A stretch of 64,000 nt of DNA from Pseudomonas fulva NBRC 16637 = DSM 17717 (GTDB taxonomy: Bacteria > Pseudomonadota > Gammaproteobacteria > Pseudomonadales > Pseudomonadaceae): contig NZ_BBIQ01000023.1 in assembly GCF_000730565.1 (NCBI RefSeq), forward strand, positions 19,424 to 83,423, read 5' to 3'. This document shows positions 1-7,441 of this stretch, one piece after another. Position 1 is the first letter of the stretch. Each line of letters opens with the position of its first letter. Both the position numbers and the translations under genes were made by a program. Below the pieces are notes generated by a model, which saw nothing but the letters and a program-made list of their open reading frames with translations, made no database searches and was not told the DNA's origin.

Positions 1-109
1 ATAAGGGGGCTGACGAACCTGCCGATCACGCTCTAGGCCGCAGTCGTGGTGGCCTGACAACCAGAATCCACATGCTCTGCGACGCACCAGCCTGCCAGAA
101 GATGCCTCA

Positions 110-135
110 AGACTCTCAGGATCCCCAAAAAACAT
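110..135. repeat. left 26-bp direct repeat (candidate att site)
   Basis: This 26-bp sequence (starting AGACTCTCAGG, ending AAAAAACAT) is identical to 7442-7467. The right copy encodes the last residues of a LysR-type regulator on the minus strand (MFFGDPESL, then stop). The left copy has the same minus-strand codons but no stop directly after them. Long identical repeats at the two ends of a block with its own character are typical of site-specific integration into the 3' end of a gene. Which bases are the true crossover cannot be told from one sequence. Confidence 0.75.
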
Positions 136-270
136 TTGGGCAATCATGCTAATCACCAAGTTACGAGTAAGAAATTCAATTTGTACCCCCAGAAGTACCC
201 CTTTTTGCAGTGGTTCCGAGTGGACGATAGTGGACGCACTGAGGCGCGGTGTTGAACGTGCTATCACTCG

Positions 271-295
271 CCAAAGCGTGCCGCCTACGCTTTGG
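271..295 (-). terminator. hairpin at the end of yhaV
   Basis: Perfect 9-bp inverted repeat (CCAAAGCGT / ACGCTTTGG) with a 7-base loop that overlaps the yhaV stop codon. No run of T follows on the minus strand, so it may be an mRNA-stabilising hairpin or a weak terminator rather than a classical intrinsic terminator. Confidence 0.4.
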
Positions 296-746
296 GCTCG
301 TCCCAGTCGCTACGCGTCGCAGCAGTCAGCGCATCCCAGTCATCAGGAGGGTTGCCGCGGCTAAGCATCTTCTCGAATACAGCGTAGGGATCGGATTTGC
401 TGCCTGCAGACCGGAGGGTATTTTCGTCGTTGACCCATGCATAGACGATGACCTTGGATCTTGAGTCGTAGCGAAAGAACAGCCGAAAGCGCCTACCGAT
501 CTTTGCCCGCCGCCAATGTCGGTAGGCGGTGCCCAGCGTGTTGCCTTGGCGGAACTCATCACGGCCCGGGTCGGCAGGCACAGCCTCCATGATCAGATGG
601 CTCAATGCCCGAAACAGCTTGACGTTGGCATTGCTCTCAAAACCTTGCGGGTCGTTTTGCTCGGCCCGGGCGGCGGCTTCTTGCAATTTGCGTAGCTGTA
701 AAGTCACACCTTCATGGAACAACAGTGTCCAGCCATGTCGCACCAT
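285..746 (-). CDS. yhaV: YhaV-family mRNA interferase toxin
   Basis: 153 residues, the normal length for YhaV (E. coli YhaV is about 154). The C-terminal half carries the family signature: RRFRLFFRYDS, then VIVYAWVNDENTLR, then DPYAVFEKMLSRGNPPDDW. YhaV is a ribosome-dependent RNase of the RelE superfamily that cleaves mRNA and is neutralised by PrlF. The start codon overlaps the prlF stop (ATGA at 744-748), so the pair is translationally coupled with the antitoxin made first. It lies inside the region bracketed by 26-bp repeats, where a toxin-antitoxin pair would help keep the island. No catalytic residue appears to be missing by eye. Confidence 0.93.
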   Translation of the reverse strand: MVRHGWTLLFHEGVTLQLRKLQEAAARAEQNDPQGFESNANVKLFRALSHLIMEAVPADPGRDEFRQGNTLGTAYRHWRRAKIGRRFRLFFRYDSRSKVIVYAWVNDENTLRSAGSKSDPYAVFEKMLSRGNPPDDWDALTAATRSDWDEPKA

Positions 747-1063
747 CAGATCGCGACCTCACCATCGATATCTTCGTCCAGGTTTACAGGGTGGTTTGCG
801 TTGGCGAGCATGGTTTGCGCCAAGTCTTCCGGCAGGGTAGTGAGGTTGCGGCCGCCTCGGATATCAGCCTCCAGCAAACCCAGGAACGCACCGATGGCAG
901 GGTCTTCGTGGGTGGTTTCTACGCGGCTGACCACGATTTCACCCCCGCGCACGTCGAATGCAATCTTGCCACCAGTGTCAATGCCCAAAAGCTGGCGAAC
1001 GGATTTGGGCAGTGTGACCTGTCCCTTCGAGGTCAACGTGGCGATTTCGTGGATGGCAGGCAT
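746..1063 (-). CDS. prlF: PrlF antitoxin (AbrB/SpoVT-type)
   Basis: 105 residues. The N-terminus (TLTSKGQVTLPKSVRQLLGI) is a classical AbrB/SpoVT/MazE swapped-hairpin DNA-binding domain, and the rest is the acidic toxin-binding tail typical of PrlF. The reading frame is open further upstream, but the ATG at 1063 is chosen because it precedes the conserved AbrB motif by a few residues, gives the usual length, and leaves the palindrome at 1094-1111 as an operator. PrlF is expected to bind YhaV and repress its own promoter. The stop overlaps the yhaV start. Confidence 0.92.
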   Translation of the reverse strand: MPAIHEIATLTSKGQVTLPKSVRQLLGIDTGGKIAFDVRGGEIVVSRVETTHEDPAIGAFLGLLEADIRGGRNLTTLPEDLAQTMLANANHPVNLDEDIDGEVAI

Positions 1064-1093
1064 GAGTGTTCTCCCAGATATACTAAGCGAATG

Positions 1094-1111
1094 GTAAGGA
1101 ATAATCCTTAC
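1094..1111. promoter_or_regulatory. perfect 18-bp palindrome, candidate PrlF operator
   Basis: GTAAGGAATAATCCTTAC reads the same on both strands and lies 31 bases upstream of the prlF start codon. AbrB-type antitoxins autoregulate through palindromes at their own promoters, so this is the obvious operator candidate. Its AT-rich centre could also overlap a -10 element. Confidence 0.65.
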
Positions 1112-1426
1112 GTGGTCAATCTTGGTTTCTGGCCAAGGAGCGAGATGCTGACACTGATCAGAAGAAGGGCTACGTCTGCCTTTCCACCTCGGCGGCGACA
1201 TGCCAGGATGGCGTATTGACTTCAGTGCGTAGGCTTGGCCTACTCGCGGCGTCAATTCTGTAGTGTGAGCGTGGTCGCTTTTCGGCGCTTGGCACCTCGA
1301 GGTTTGCTGCCAAATTCTAGAAAAGGCGTTCTCTGCAAATTCTCGAACGACTCGCATGGCTTACTAACAAACAGGTCACTCGAGATCGGCAACACTGTTC
1401 TTTCTCAAAAGAGGATCTTATTGGAC
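1112..1426. other. intergenic stretch without a recognisable gene
   Basis: Between the PrlF operator and the small membrane ORF. Minus-strand extension of the prlF frame runs through here, but its translation has no family resemblance and lacks a ribosome binding site. It probably holds the divergent promoters of prlF (minus) and the 1427 ORF (plus). I see no RNA gene. Confidence 0.4.
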
Positions 1427-1585
1427 ATGACAGATGTAAACGCATTGGCGCCCTATGTGAGTAATCCACTCGCTCTGGTGGCCTTTGTATTGCTGGTGAT
1501 TTTGTTAGCCATGCTCAAAGTACCCGCCAGTAGTACGTTTCTCAAGGTGCTCGCCTGTATTTTGCTCGTGGCCAACCAGGTTTAA
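1427..1585 (+). CDS. small two-helix membrane protein, unknown
   Basis: 52 residues from the ATG at 1427. An in-frame TTG at 1421 has a better-spaced GAGGA (1411-1415) and would give 54 residues. Two hydrophobic helices are visible at about residues 14-30 and 38-50, separated by a short Lys/Pro/Ser turn. It is the only plus-strand gene in the repeat-bracketed island. It could be a small membrane protein of the kind often found on mobile islands, but no function can be assigned. The short length means coding is likely, not proven. Confidence 0.45.
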   Translation: MTDVNALAPYVSNPLALVAFVLLVILLAMLKVPASSTFLKVLACILLVANQV

Positions 1586-1770
1586 CGCAGTATCGAGTCA
1601 GACTCAGTCTCTGAAGCAGCGCTGCTGAGCAGCCAAATCAGGGCAGGGGATTGCTTGACGTGTTCTGCCATGGTTGTCATTGCAACCTTGAGAGGGGGAA
1701 TAGTCGACACCACGACATCGTAATTCTCAGTAGGCTGTAAACGAACGCCAATGATGACACTTTTGTCTTC

Positions 1771-2526
1771 TTATTCGCGGGCGTAAGCAATAAAGCCATT
1801 CTCCAACGGATGCACATATTCTCCAGTCCGCACGTCGGGATAGTTTGGGGCTTTGTGGAAATCACTTCGTAGTGCAATGACTTTGGTCACGGCCTTGAAG
1901 GCCGGGCTGAAGTTGTCGGTAAGATAGTCGTAGCTCATCGCAAATAGCACGCTAATGATAAGAGCCCCTGCACCATGGAACATGATCATACTGCGCGATT
2001 GCTTGAGCTTAGCCTGAAAGCTGAGGAGCGCGGCCAAGCGGGTCATGTGTTGCCAGGCTGCTTCGAATGGCAGGCTGATCATCGCGATGACCATGATCAG
2101 TATTGCTGTCAGACCAAGGAGTATTGCCACCACAAGCAGCCACGATGGAATGTAAAATAGCAACGCGAGAAAGCCGACTGTCAGATCAAGACTTTGAGGA
2201 GGCAGCCCTAACGTCTCGGCAACCGTGAAACGCGCGCATGCTGTGGATATCAGCAGTGCAAGCAGATGCATAATGATGATGGGCGTTTTGGCGAATGGCT
2301 TCTCCCATGCTGTATGGAGCCAGCGGGCGAAAGGGATGCACCAGGCAATGAATCCGCAAATTATCAATGCAGCCGCGACCGTCGTCCCGATGGTAAGCGC
2401 GGATATGCCCGTATATTGAGAAGCTGCAATCGTGATGAGGTACGTAACTACCGAGGCGAGATAGAACCGTTGGGATACGGAATATTGTTGGAATTTGGCG
2501 AGCAGTTTTGCTTTCAGAGCTATCAT
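1771..2526 (-). CDS. polytopic inner-membrane protein, unknown family
   Basis: 251 residues, starting at an ATG preceded by AAGGA with 6-base spacing. Hydrophobic segments near residues 20-40, 43-65, 80-100, 114-146 (possibly two) and 178-198 predict five or six membrane spans. The last 50 residues are hydrophilic (containing APNYPDVRTGEYVHP). I do not recognise a family. It lies downstream of the hxs genes on the same strand, after the 137-residue unknown and the broken gene, so it could be co-transcribed with them. A role in export or anchoring of the HxsA product is speculation. Confidence 0.7.
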   Translation of the reverse strand: MIALKAKLLAKFQQYSVSQRFYLASVVTYLITIAASQYTGISALTIGTTVAAALIICGFIAWCIPFARWLHTAWEKPFAKTPIIIMHLLALLISTACARFTVAETLGLPPQSLDLTVGFLALLFYIPSWLLVVAILLGLTAILIMVIAMISLPFEAAWQHMTRLAALLSFQAKLKQSRSMIMFHGAGALIISVLFAMSYDYLTDNFSPAFKAVTKVIALRSDFHKAPNYPDVRTGEYVHPLENGFIAYARE

Positions 2527-2666
2527 TTTTCATCCTTGAACTTCTTTTCAGTGCTTCCAAATCCATGCGGATAGCAATGCTTGGCCGCCTTGATGTACGT
2601 TTTGTTCTGCCATTTGAGGTGGATGACCTCGTGGCGCCCCATCAAACTCCCACGAGTTCAGCTTAT

Positions 2667-2969
2667 TTATGTAGGCACGAATGACGAATCAATCGGCTGG
2701 CAGACAATCCGCCACATCCCGCGTACGCCGTCTTCGACCCAAGTGCCTTCCAGTACATTCGAGCCTTCGAAGCGGTACAGCGTTGCTCTGCCGTCGAAAC
2801 CTTCTGCTTGCAGTTCGTAATGCCCCAGGCCTTTTGCCTGGCCTCGGTATTGCCAGGTCTGCCCCGTCGTCATAGGAGACGGTGATAAACTCGATGTCGA
2901 TCGTCACCTTGCAGGGTTGATCAAACACGCGGCACTGCCGGGGCGAAAGGTGTCCATTTTGGCGTACAT
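2667..2969 (-). pseudogene. small gene broken by two frameshifts
   Basis: A minus-strand gene appears to start at the ATG at 2969, which has a good AAGGA seven bases upstream, and reads MYAKMDTFRP. Continuing it needs one extra C in a CCCC run (about 2940). The protein then reads RQCRVFDQPCKVTIDIEF to SYDDG. A GGGG run (about 2864) must then lose one G to enter the 68-codon frame that ends at 2667 (QTWQYRGQAKGLGHYELQ and onward). The repaired product is about 100 residues and coherent throughout. Both breaks are in homopolymers, so this is either a decaying gene or two sequencing errors. Family unknown. Confidence 0.6.
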
Positions 2970-3001
2970 GTTGGCGTCCTTGTAAAGATATCAGGAGCTG
3001 T

Positions 3002-3415
3002 TCAGGGCAGCTGCCAAGTACTGTTTGGGGTGGTGGACCGGATGCCGACTGCCTGGCACTGCTCCAGAATCGGCAGAATGTAGGTGATGTTGGTACGCCC
3101 CGGCTTGCCTTCTGCTCTGTAACGAGCCGCCTGGCAAAGTGGGCCTGCTTTTTCGTAGGTATGGTGAGAGCTGATTTCCACAGCTTGTGCTTGGCCGAAA
3201 TGATTGTTACCGGCTAGGTAGTCCAACGTTTGCTGGAAAGCTGCTCGAGTCAGCGCCAACTGCGAGTCTTCCGACCCGGTTTCAATCACAACGCGATTTG
3301 CATCAACGGTCGTGATTCGGAAACGGGCGCTACGCGACGGTGTTTGCAGTTCCTTGCCTTGCAGGCGGCTGATCAATGCCCAGAGAGTGTTGTCGATTTG
3401 AATGATGTGCTGCAT
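3002..3415 (-). CDS. hypothetical protein downstream of hxsA
   Basis: 137 residues, no signal peptide or membrane helix. The N-terminal half looks like a small beta-rich domain (SARFRITTVDANRVVIETG). The C-terminal half has a Cys-containing helix and a conserved-looking RTNITYILPILEQ stretch. No family recognised. It starts 51 bases after the hxsA stop on the same strand, with no terminator seen between, so it probably belongs to the hxs transcript. The ribosome binding site is weak (GAAAGAAA). It may be a cargo gene of the island rather than part of peptide maturation. Confidence 0.65.
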   Translation of the reverse strand: MQHIIQIDNTLWALISRLQGKELQTPSRSARFRITTVDANRVVIETGSEDSQLALTRAAFQQTLDYLAGNNHFGQAQAVEISSHHTYEKAGPLCQAARYRAEGKPGRTNITYILPILEQCQAVGIRSTTPNSTWQLP

Positions 3416-3466
3416 GGGATAATTTCTTTCGTTACTGAACGGACGCTAGCTTTAACCTGAAGCGAT

Positions 3467-4075
3467 TTATGGAATCTTGATACCCAACGCATTCAGCGAT
3501 GGCGTATCCATCCGGCCATTCACGGTCAGCCCACTGTCCATCTGAAAGGCCATCAACGCACCTCGTGTCGCCTTGCCCATCACCCCATCAATGGTGCCTT
3601 GGTAATACTGGCGCACCATCAGCGCGGTCTGCACACGGGTGACCAGGTTGCTTTTTTGCTCATTGGTCGCGCGGCTCTTTGAAGTGCTCGAACTTGTCCC
3701 GCTGGTAGTGCCAGACGACTGATAAAGGCTGTTGCTGCTTGAGGTGCTGCTCGAAGCACTCGGCGCGCTGTAGCTTCGGGTACTGGTAGCAGGTGGGCTG
3801 TAGTAGCGAGGTGCGCTATAGCCACCCGAGCCGCTGTAGTGAGAACTGTGCGAACTGTGGGACCGGTGTGAACTGTGTGAGCGATGTGCTGCATAGATGT
3901 TGACGGCATCTGGCGCATTGAGCGTATCGGTAAATACCGGGGGCTGAAGCTTGTCATTGGGTTGCCAGTTCGCATCGGCCAGTGACAGATGTCCCGGCTG
4001 TGCCAGGGTAGTACCTGCCATTGGCAGCAGGCTGATCCCACTGATCAGGACTTTCCAGCGTTCGAGCAATTTCAC
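3467..4075 (-). CDS. hxsA: HxsA, His-Xaa-Ser repeat protein (radical SAM substrate)
   Basis: 202 residues from a GTG start at 4075, chosen because AAGGAG sits six bases upstream and the GTG overlaps the hxsC stop (GTGA). Residues 1-26 are a Sec signal peptide (cleavage likely after TTLA). Residues 64-81 are six uninterrupted His-Xaa-Ser triplets (HRSHSSHRSHSSHSSHYS). Residues 83-137 form a Ser/Thr/Tyr-rich linker. Residues 141-200 are a peptidoglycan-binding domain (YYQGTIDGVMGKATRGAL). The predicted job is a periplasmic or cell-wall-associated protein whose repeats are modified by HxsB/HxsC; the chemical change is not known to me. A longer upstream-frame product overlapping hxsC is unlikely. 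Confidence 0.9.
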   Translation of the reverse strand: MKLLERWKVLISGISLLPMAGTTLAQPGHLSLADANWQPNDKLQPPVFTDTLNAPDAVNIYAAHRSHSSHRSHSSHSSHYSGSGGYSAPRYYSPPATSTRSYSAPSASSSTSSSNSLYQSSGTTSGTSSSTSKSRATNEQKSNLVTRVQTALMVRQYYQGTIDGVMGKATRGALMAFQMDSGLTVNGRMDTPSLNALGIKIP

Positions 4076-5301
4076 TGTGCACTCCTTGCATAGGCACTGA
4101 AGGCCTCGGTCGATAGTGGTTGTACGCCGCGGCTCTGCCAACGGTCGGTATGGGATTTGAAAAAGCCAGAGCAATGTTTGACGGCAGCGCATTGCTGGCA
4201 GGTTTCGATGAACAGGTTTTTCCAGTCCGAGATGCTCTGGCGGGCGAAGCGCGAGAGGTGGGACGGGATCAGGCACAGGGGCAAGTTGTAGATCGAAACC
4301 GGCACGCCACGGTTGGACAGGAAATACACGGTCTGGGTCAACGACCCTTGATAGTCCAGCGGGTCAATCCACAGTTCTTCATAGTTCTTCCTCGCCAGGC
4401 CGGTACTTTCGATGCCCATCAGCGCAACATGCCGCACGAAGGGCAGGTTTCTGAATACATAGTGGGCGAGCTCTGGCAAGCGTGGTGTGGTCAGGCGATT
4501 GAGCACCACGCGAATTTCGATGATCTGGTTGGCCCGCGACAGGTTATAAAGACCTTGCAGGGTTTCGCTGAACGCGCCTGGGGCCTGCACCACATGGTCA
4601 TGGTCTTCGGCATTGTCGGCGTACAGGGGGATGCCCCAGCTCAACTGAGGGTGACCGATTGCAGAGAGCGCTGCGATCCAGCTTGGGTCTCGGAACAGGC
4701 GCCCGTTGCTGAGCACATGAATGGATTTCTGCGGCAAAACAGCTTTGCACTTGGCCAGGATTTCCAGCAGGCCATCGCGATAAAGTGTTGGTTCTCCGCC
4801 GCTGATACCTAGATTTTCCTCGCCCGGATCCATCAGGTCGATCAGCCGTAGGTTTTCTTCAATGTGCCAACGGTCATCGATATCCTTGGGCGGCTGCGAG
4901 CACATCAGACAGAGGCTGTTGCAACGATCGGTCATGAACAGCAGGTTGCTGTCCGAGCCTCGTCGATAGAGCACTCGCACCAACGTGTTGCCTGGAGTGA
5001 TGGCAATGACATCGCCGGGCTGCACGACATCCGCATCCTTGGGAGTGTGCAGGTATGGCCGCGCGCTGTCGAAGTCGCCGATCAATGGCTCCGGGATCAG
5101 GAACCCACCTACTGGCAGCGAGAGCAGATGCGGGCTGCGTAGCCGTTCTTCGTTTGGCAGCCAAAGCAGCAGGTCATCGAACGCGGCAGTTCCGGCGCAA
5201 GCAGCCAGGCCGTGTTCGATGAACTCATCCAGCGTGATGACCTTGAGCAGTTTCGGCTCATTCAGGTGATGGATTTCGAAGTGGGTATCTTTGCGCAGCA
5301 T
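4072..5301 (-). CDS. hxsC: HxsC, radical SAM maturase of the His-Xaa-Ser system
   Basis: 409 residues. The N-terminal 115 residues are a non-catalytic domain. C127, C131 and C134 (CNSLCLMC) form the CxxxCxxC site for the SAM-binding 4Fe-4S cluster, followed by the glycine-rich SAM motif GISGGEPT. C-terminal cysteines C343, C368, C371 and C377 probably bind an auxiliary cluster. It pairs with a second radical SAM enzyme (HxsB) directly upstream, the defining arrangement of the hxs system, and overlaps the hxsA start by four bases. The start ATG lies five bases after the hxsB stop with AGGGG as a plausible Shine-Dalgarno. Confidence 0.9.
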   Translation of the reverse strand: MLRKDTHFEIHHLNEPKLLKVITLDEFIEHGLAACAGTAAFDDLLLWLPNEERLRSPHLLSLPVGGFLIPEPLIGDFDSARPYLHTPKDADVVQPGDVIAITPGNTLVRVLYRRGSDSNLLFMTDRCNSLCLMCSQPPKDIDDRWHIEENLRLIDLMDPGEENLGISGGEPTLYRDGLLEILAKCKAVLPQKSIHVLSNGRLFRDPSWIAALSAIGHPQLSWGIPLYADNAEDHDHVVQAPGAFSETLQGLYNLSRANQIIEIRVVLNRLTTPRLPELAHYVFRNLPFVRHVALMGIESTGLARKNYEELWIDPLDYQGSLTQTVYFLSNRGVPVSIYNLPLCLIPSHLSRFARQSISDWKNLFIETCQQCAAVKHCSGFFKSHTDRWQSRGVQPLSTEAFSAYARSAQ

Positions 5302-5306
5302 CGCAA

Positions 5307-6794
5307 TCAGCCCCTGTAACCCGGGATCCGGACATCGCTGTAAGAGCGCCTGTTCAACCAGGACAGCAGCACCCTCTGCACGTTGTCGTCGCCATCGCGA
5401 AGCAGGCCGAAAAGATGCTTCAGAAGACCCATGTTCTTCTTGCAGAAGCTGCTGAACGCTCGATGTCCGATCGGGTCAGCGTGGCGAGCATAGTGTTCGA
5501 TGGGGTCAGCACCACAGTACGGGACAAGCGCGCAGTCGGAGCAGCCCGGCAGCGCCTCTGCTATTCCACTGGCGAGCAACGCATTCATAACTGGCGATGC
5601 GAGCAATGCTGACAAAGGTTGCTGCACGGTGCCGAGCCTCAAGCCGTCTTCACCCATTTCCAGCAGCATTCGGGCTTCGTCCGAGGGATAGACGTAACCG
5701 TCATAATTATAAACCAGCGCCGCAGTGCCAGCGCCAGCAGGGGACCGCAGGTCTACGTAGCCGGAGGAGAAGGGTGTCAGGATATTTTTCAGCAGCAGGC
5801 TTGTATAACTCTCTGAGATATATACGCCCTGTTGGTTGATATGCAGCAAATAGGCCAGTGCCTTCTTGTAGAAGGCCAGGTATCGCTCAATAGGGTAATC
5901 AAGTCGATGGGCACTCTTGGTGGCAAACCCATAAGGGCTCAGAGGCCGAAGCGAAATGCTGGAGAAGCCCTGGCTTACATACTCATCGATGATCGCTTCA
6001 GGTTGTTCGAGGCTTCTTGAGGTTAGCGTGGTCAGCGCGGAAACTGCATCATGGCCAAGGCGCTCACGGACCCACTGGATACCTTTTACAGTGCGTTCGT
6101 AGGAGTCTCGTGACGGGGTAGGGCGGTTGGCATTGTGTAAGGGCGCCGGCCCATCGAGCGAAGTCGAAAACTGGATGCGATTTTGTTCTGCGAAGTCGAG
6201 TATTTCCTCCGTCAGGTGGTGCAGCGTGGTGGTGATGACGAACTGGATATCCCTTTGTTCGACCACGTTCCGTTCAACGACCCATTCGACAATCTGGCGG
6301 ACGCGCTCGAAGGCCAGTAGCGGCTCGCCACCCTGAAACTCCACAGTCAAGGCGGGAACGTTCGATTCGAACAGGCGATCGACCGCCGCCTGTGCATCTG
6401 CTTCCGATAGATCGTGGCCGGATCCTCCCAGAGGGGCCCTCGATACCTGGCAGTACTGGCAGGTGTGGTTGCAGCGCAATGTAACCACGAACAAGTGCAG
6501 TGCAGGGCCCTGGAAGAGGAAGTCCTTTCGGCTCCGATATTGCGCGGCCATTTCCGGGAACGGATCGTGGCGGCCTGGTTCGTAGATGAAGTGGCGGGCC
6601 AGCAGGTCCTTGTAAAAAGGCGTACTTGCTTGAAGGTCGAAGTAACTGAGGGCTCGTAATTGCGCGTCGTTCACGTGCATGTACTCACCGGTATCGGAGG
6701 TGAGCAGGATGTCACGCTCATTTCCCGTGTTCATGCGCATGAATCGAAAAGGCAGCAAGCGGTAGTGCTTGGCGTCTGTCGCAATCAGTGTCAC
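5307..6794 (-). CDS. hxsB: HxsB, radical SAM maturase of the His-Xaa-Ser system
   Basis: 495 residues from the GTG at 6794, which overlaps the hxsD stop as GTGA, the same coupling used by hxsC-hxsA. An ATG at 6809 in the same frame would add five residues and overlap hxsD by 19 bases. The radical SAM site is CNHTCQYC (C108, C112, C115), with EFQGGEPLL as the SAM-contacting motif. A C-terminal SPASM-like set (C418, C421, C427, C451; GCSDCALVPYCG) implies one or two auxiliary Fe-S clusters, as in peptide-modifying enzymes. The N-terminus contains LLPFRF and a GEYMHVND stretch seen before the SAM domain in this family. Confidence 0.9.
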   Translation of the reverse strand: MTLIATDAKHYRLLPFRFMRMNTGNERDILLTSDTGEYMHVNDAQLRALSYFDLQASTPFYKDLLARHFIYEPGRHDPFPEMAAQYRSRKDFLFQGPALHLFVVTLRCNHTCQYCQVSRAPLGGSGHDLSEADAQAAVDRLFESNVPALTVEFQGGEPLLAFERVRQIVEWVVERNVVEQRDIQFVITTTLHHLTEEILDFAEQNRIQFSTSLDGPAPLHNANRPTPSRDSYERTVKGIQWVRERLGHDAVSALTTLTSRSLEQPEAIIDEYVSQGFSSISLRPLSPYGFATKSAHRLDYPIERYLAFYKKALAYLLHINQQGVYISESYTSLLLKNILTPFSSGYVDLRSPAGAGTAALVYNYDGYVYPSDEARMLLEMGEDGLRLGTVQQPLSALLASPVMNALLASGIAEALPGCSDCALVPYCGADPIEHYARHADPIGHRAFSSFCKKNMGLLKHLFGLLRDGDDNVQRVLLSWLNRRSYSDVRIPGYRG

Positions 6795-7090
6795 TGTGAA
6801 ATACCACATCCAGCGAGCGCGGCTCGGGCCAGGACTTCGCGCAACCCTACTGTTTCGCGGTTGATATGGTCGCGTAGGGCGAAGTCGTTCAGATGCTGAA
6901 GGATCAGTGAGTGAGCTTGCTCCGGGGAAAGCGTTAGCCTTGCTTCAGCGGGGTGGGCCGTGAGGCTTATCTGATTGGCTTCAATACCGACCTGGATCGT
7001 GACAGTGTCGGCCAGGGAATAAGCGGCGCGTTGCACAACGCTGAGCGGGTAGGCTGCACTGTCGAGTTTTAGCGTGACTGACCATGTCAT
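6791..7090 (-). CDS. hxsD: HxsD, small protein of the His-Xaa-Ser system
   Basis: 99 residues, first gene of hxsDBCA. It carries the family's hallmark near the C-terminus: LILQHLNDFALRD, matching the LLNDYxLRE-type signature of HxsD. No signal peptide, membrane helix or cysteine pair typical of an enzyme, so it is more likely a binding partner or leader-recognition-type helper. An AAGGA lies ten bases before the ATG. Transcription must start in 7091-7441. Confidence 0.85.
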   Translation of the reverse strand: MTWSVTLKLDSAAYPLSVVQRAAYSLADTVTIQVGIEANQISLTAHPAEARLTLSPEQAHSLILQHLNDFALRDHINRETVGLREVLARAALAGCGISQ

Positions 7091-7441
7091 CGGAACCGGT
7101 CCTTCAAATCCGTTGGGAGCGTGTGGATTTTGCCGGTTGACGAGGCATTATGCCATCATAATTTTTTACATTTGCACGCATTTGTCCAGCGTGGCGGGTG
7201 GTGAGCTCACTACGGCTCGGTCATTGAGACGGGGTAGGGTCGCGGGTTCATATCTCCCTCAGTCCACCCATTGCCATCTATAACCTGCTTGGCCTCAGGC
7301 TAGGGGCATCCTTTTCAAACCATCCATAGCATGCCGTCATATATGCCCACCAATGTAGCAATCCACTGGAAGTACATAGAGCTCCATGGTTTGTGGAAAG
7401 GCAGGAATGATCAGCCGAACAGCCTATCCGGCGGCGACTAG
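7091..7441. promoter_or_regulatory. non-coding stretch upstream of hxsD with candidate promoter
   Basis: 351 bases between hxsD and the right repeat. An AT-rich patch (7148-7175) gives, on the minus strand, CATAAT preceded by weak -35-like TGCAAA at 18 bases, a poor but possible sigma-70 promoter for hxsD. Around 7229-7256 the plus strand reads like a degenerate tRNA 3' end (GCGGGTTC, later CAGTCCACC), but the T-stem does not pair, so I do not call a tRNA. No gene is recognisable. Confidence 0.35.

Noticed and set aside
7215..7262. possible tRNA gene
   Set aside because: Only the 3' part looks tRNA-like; the T-stem does not pair and there is no acceptor, D-arm or anticodon arm upstream. Kept only as a low-interest att remnant idea.
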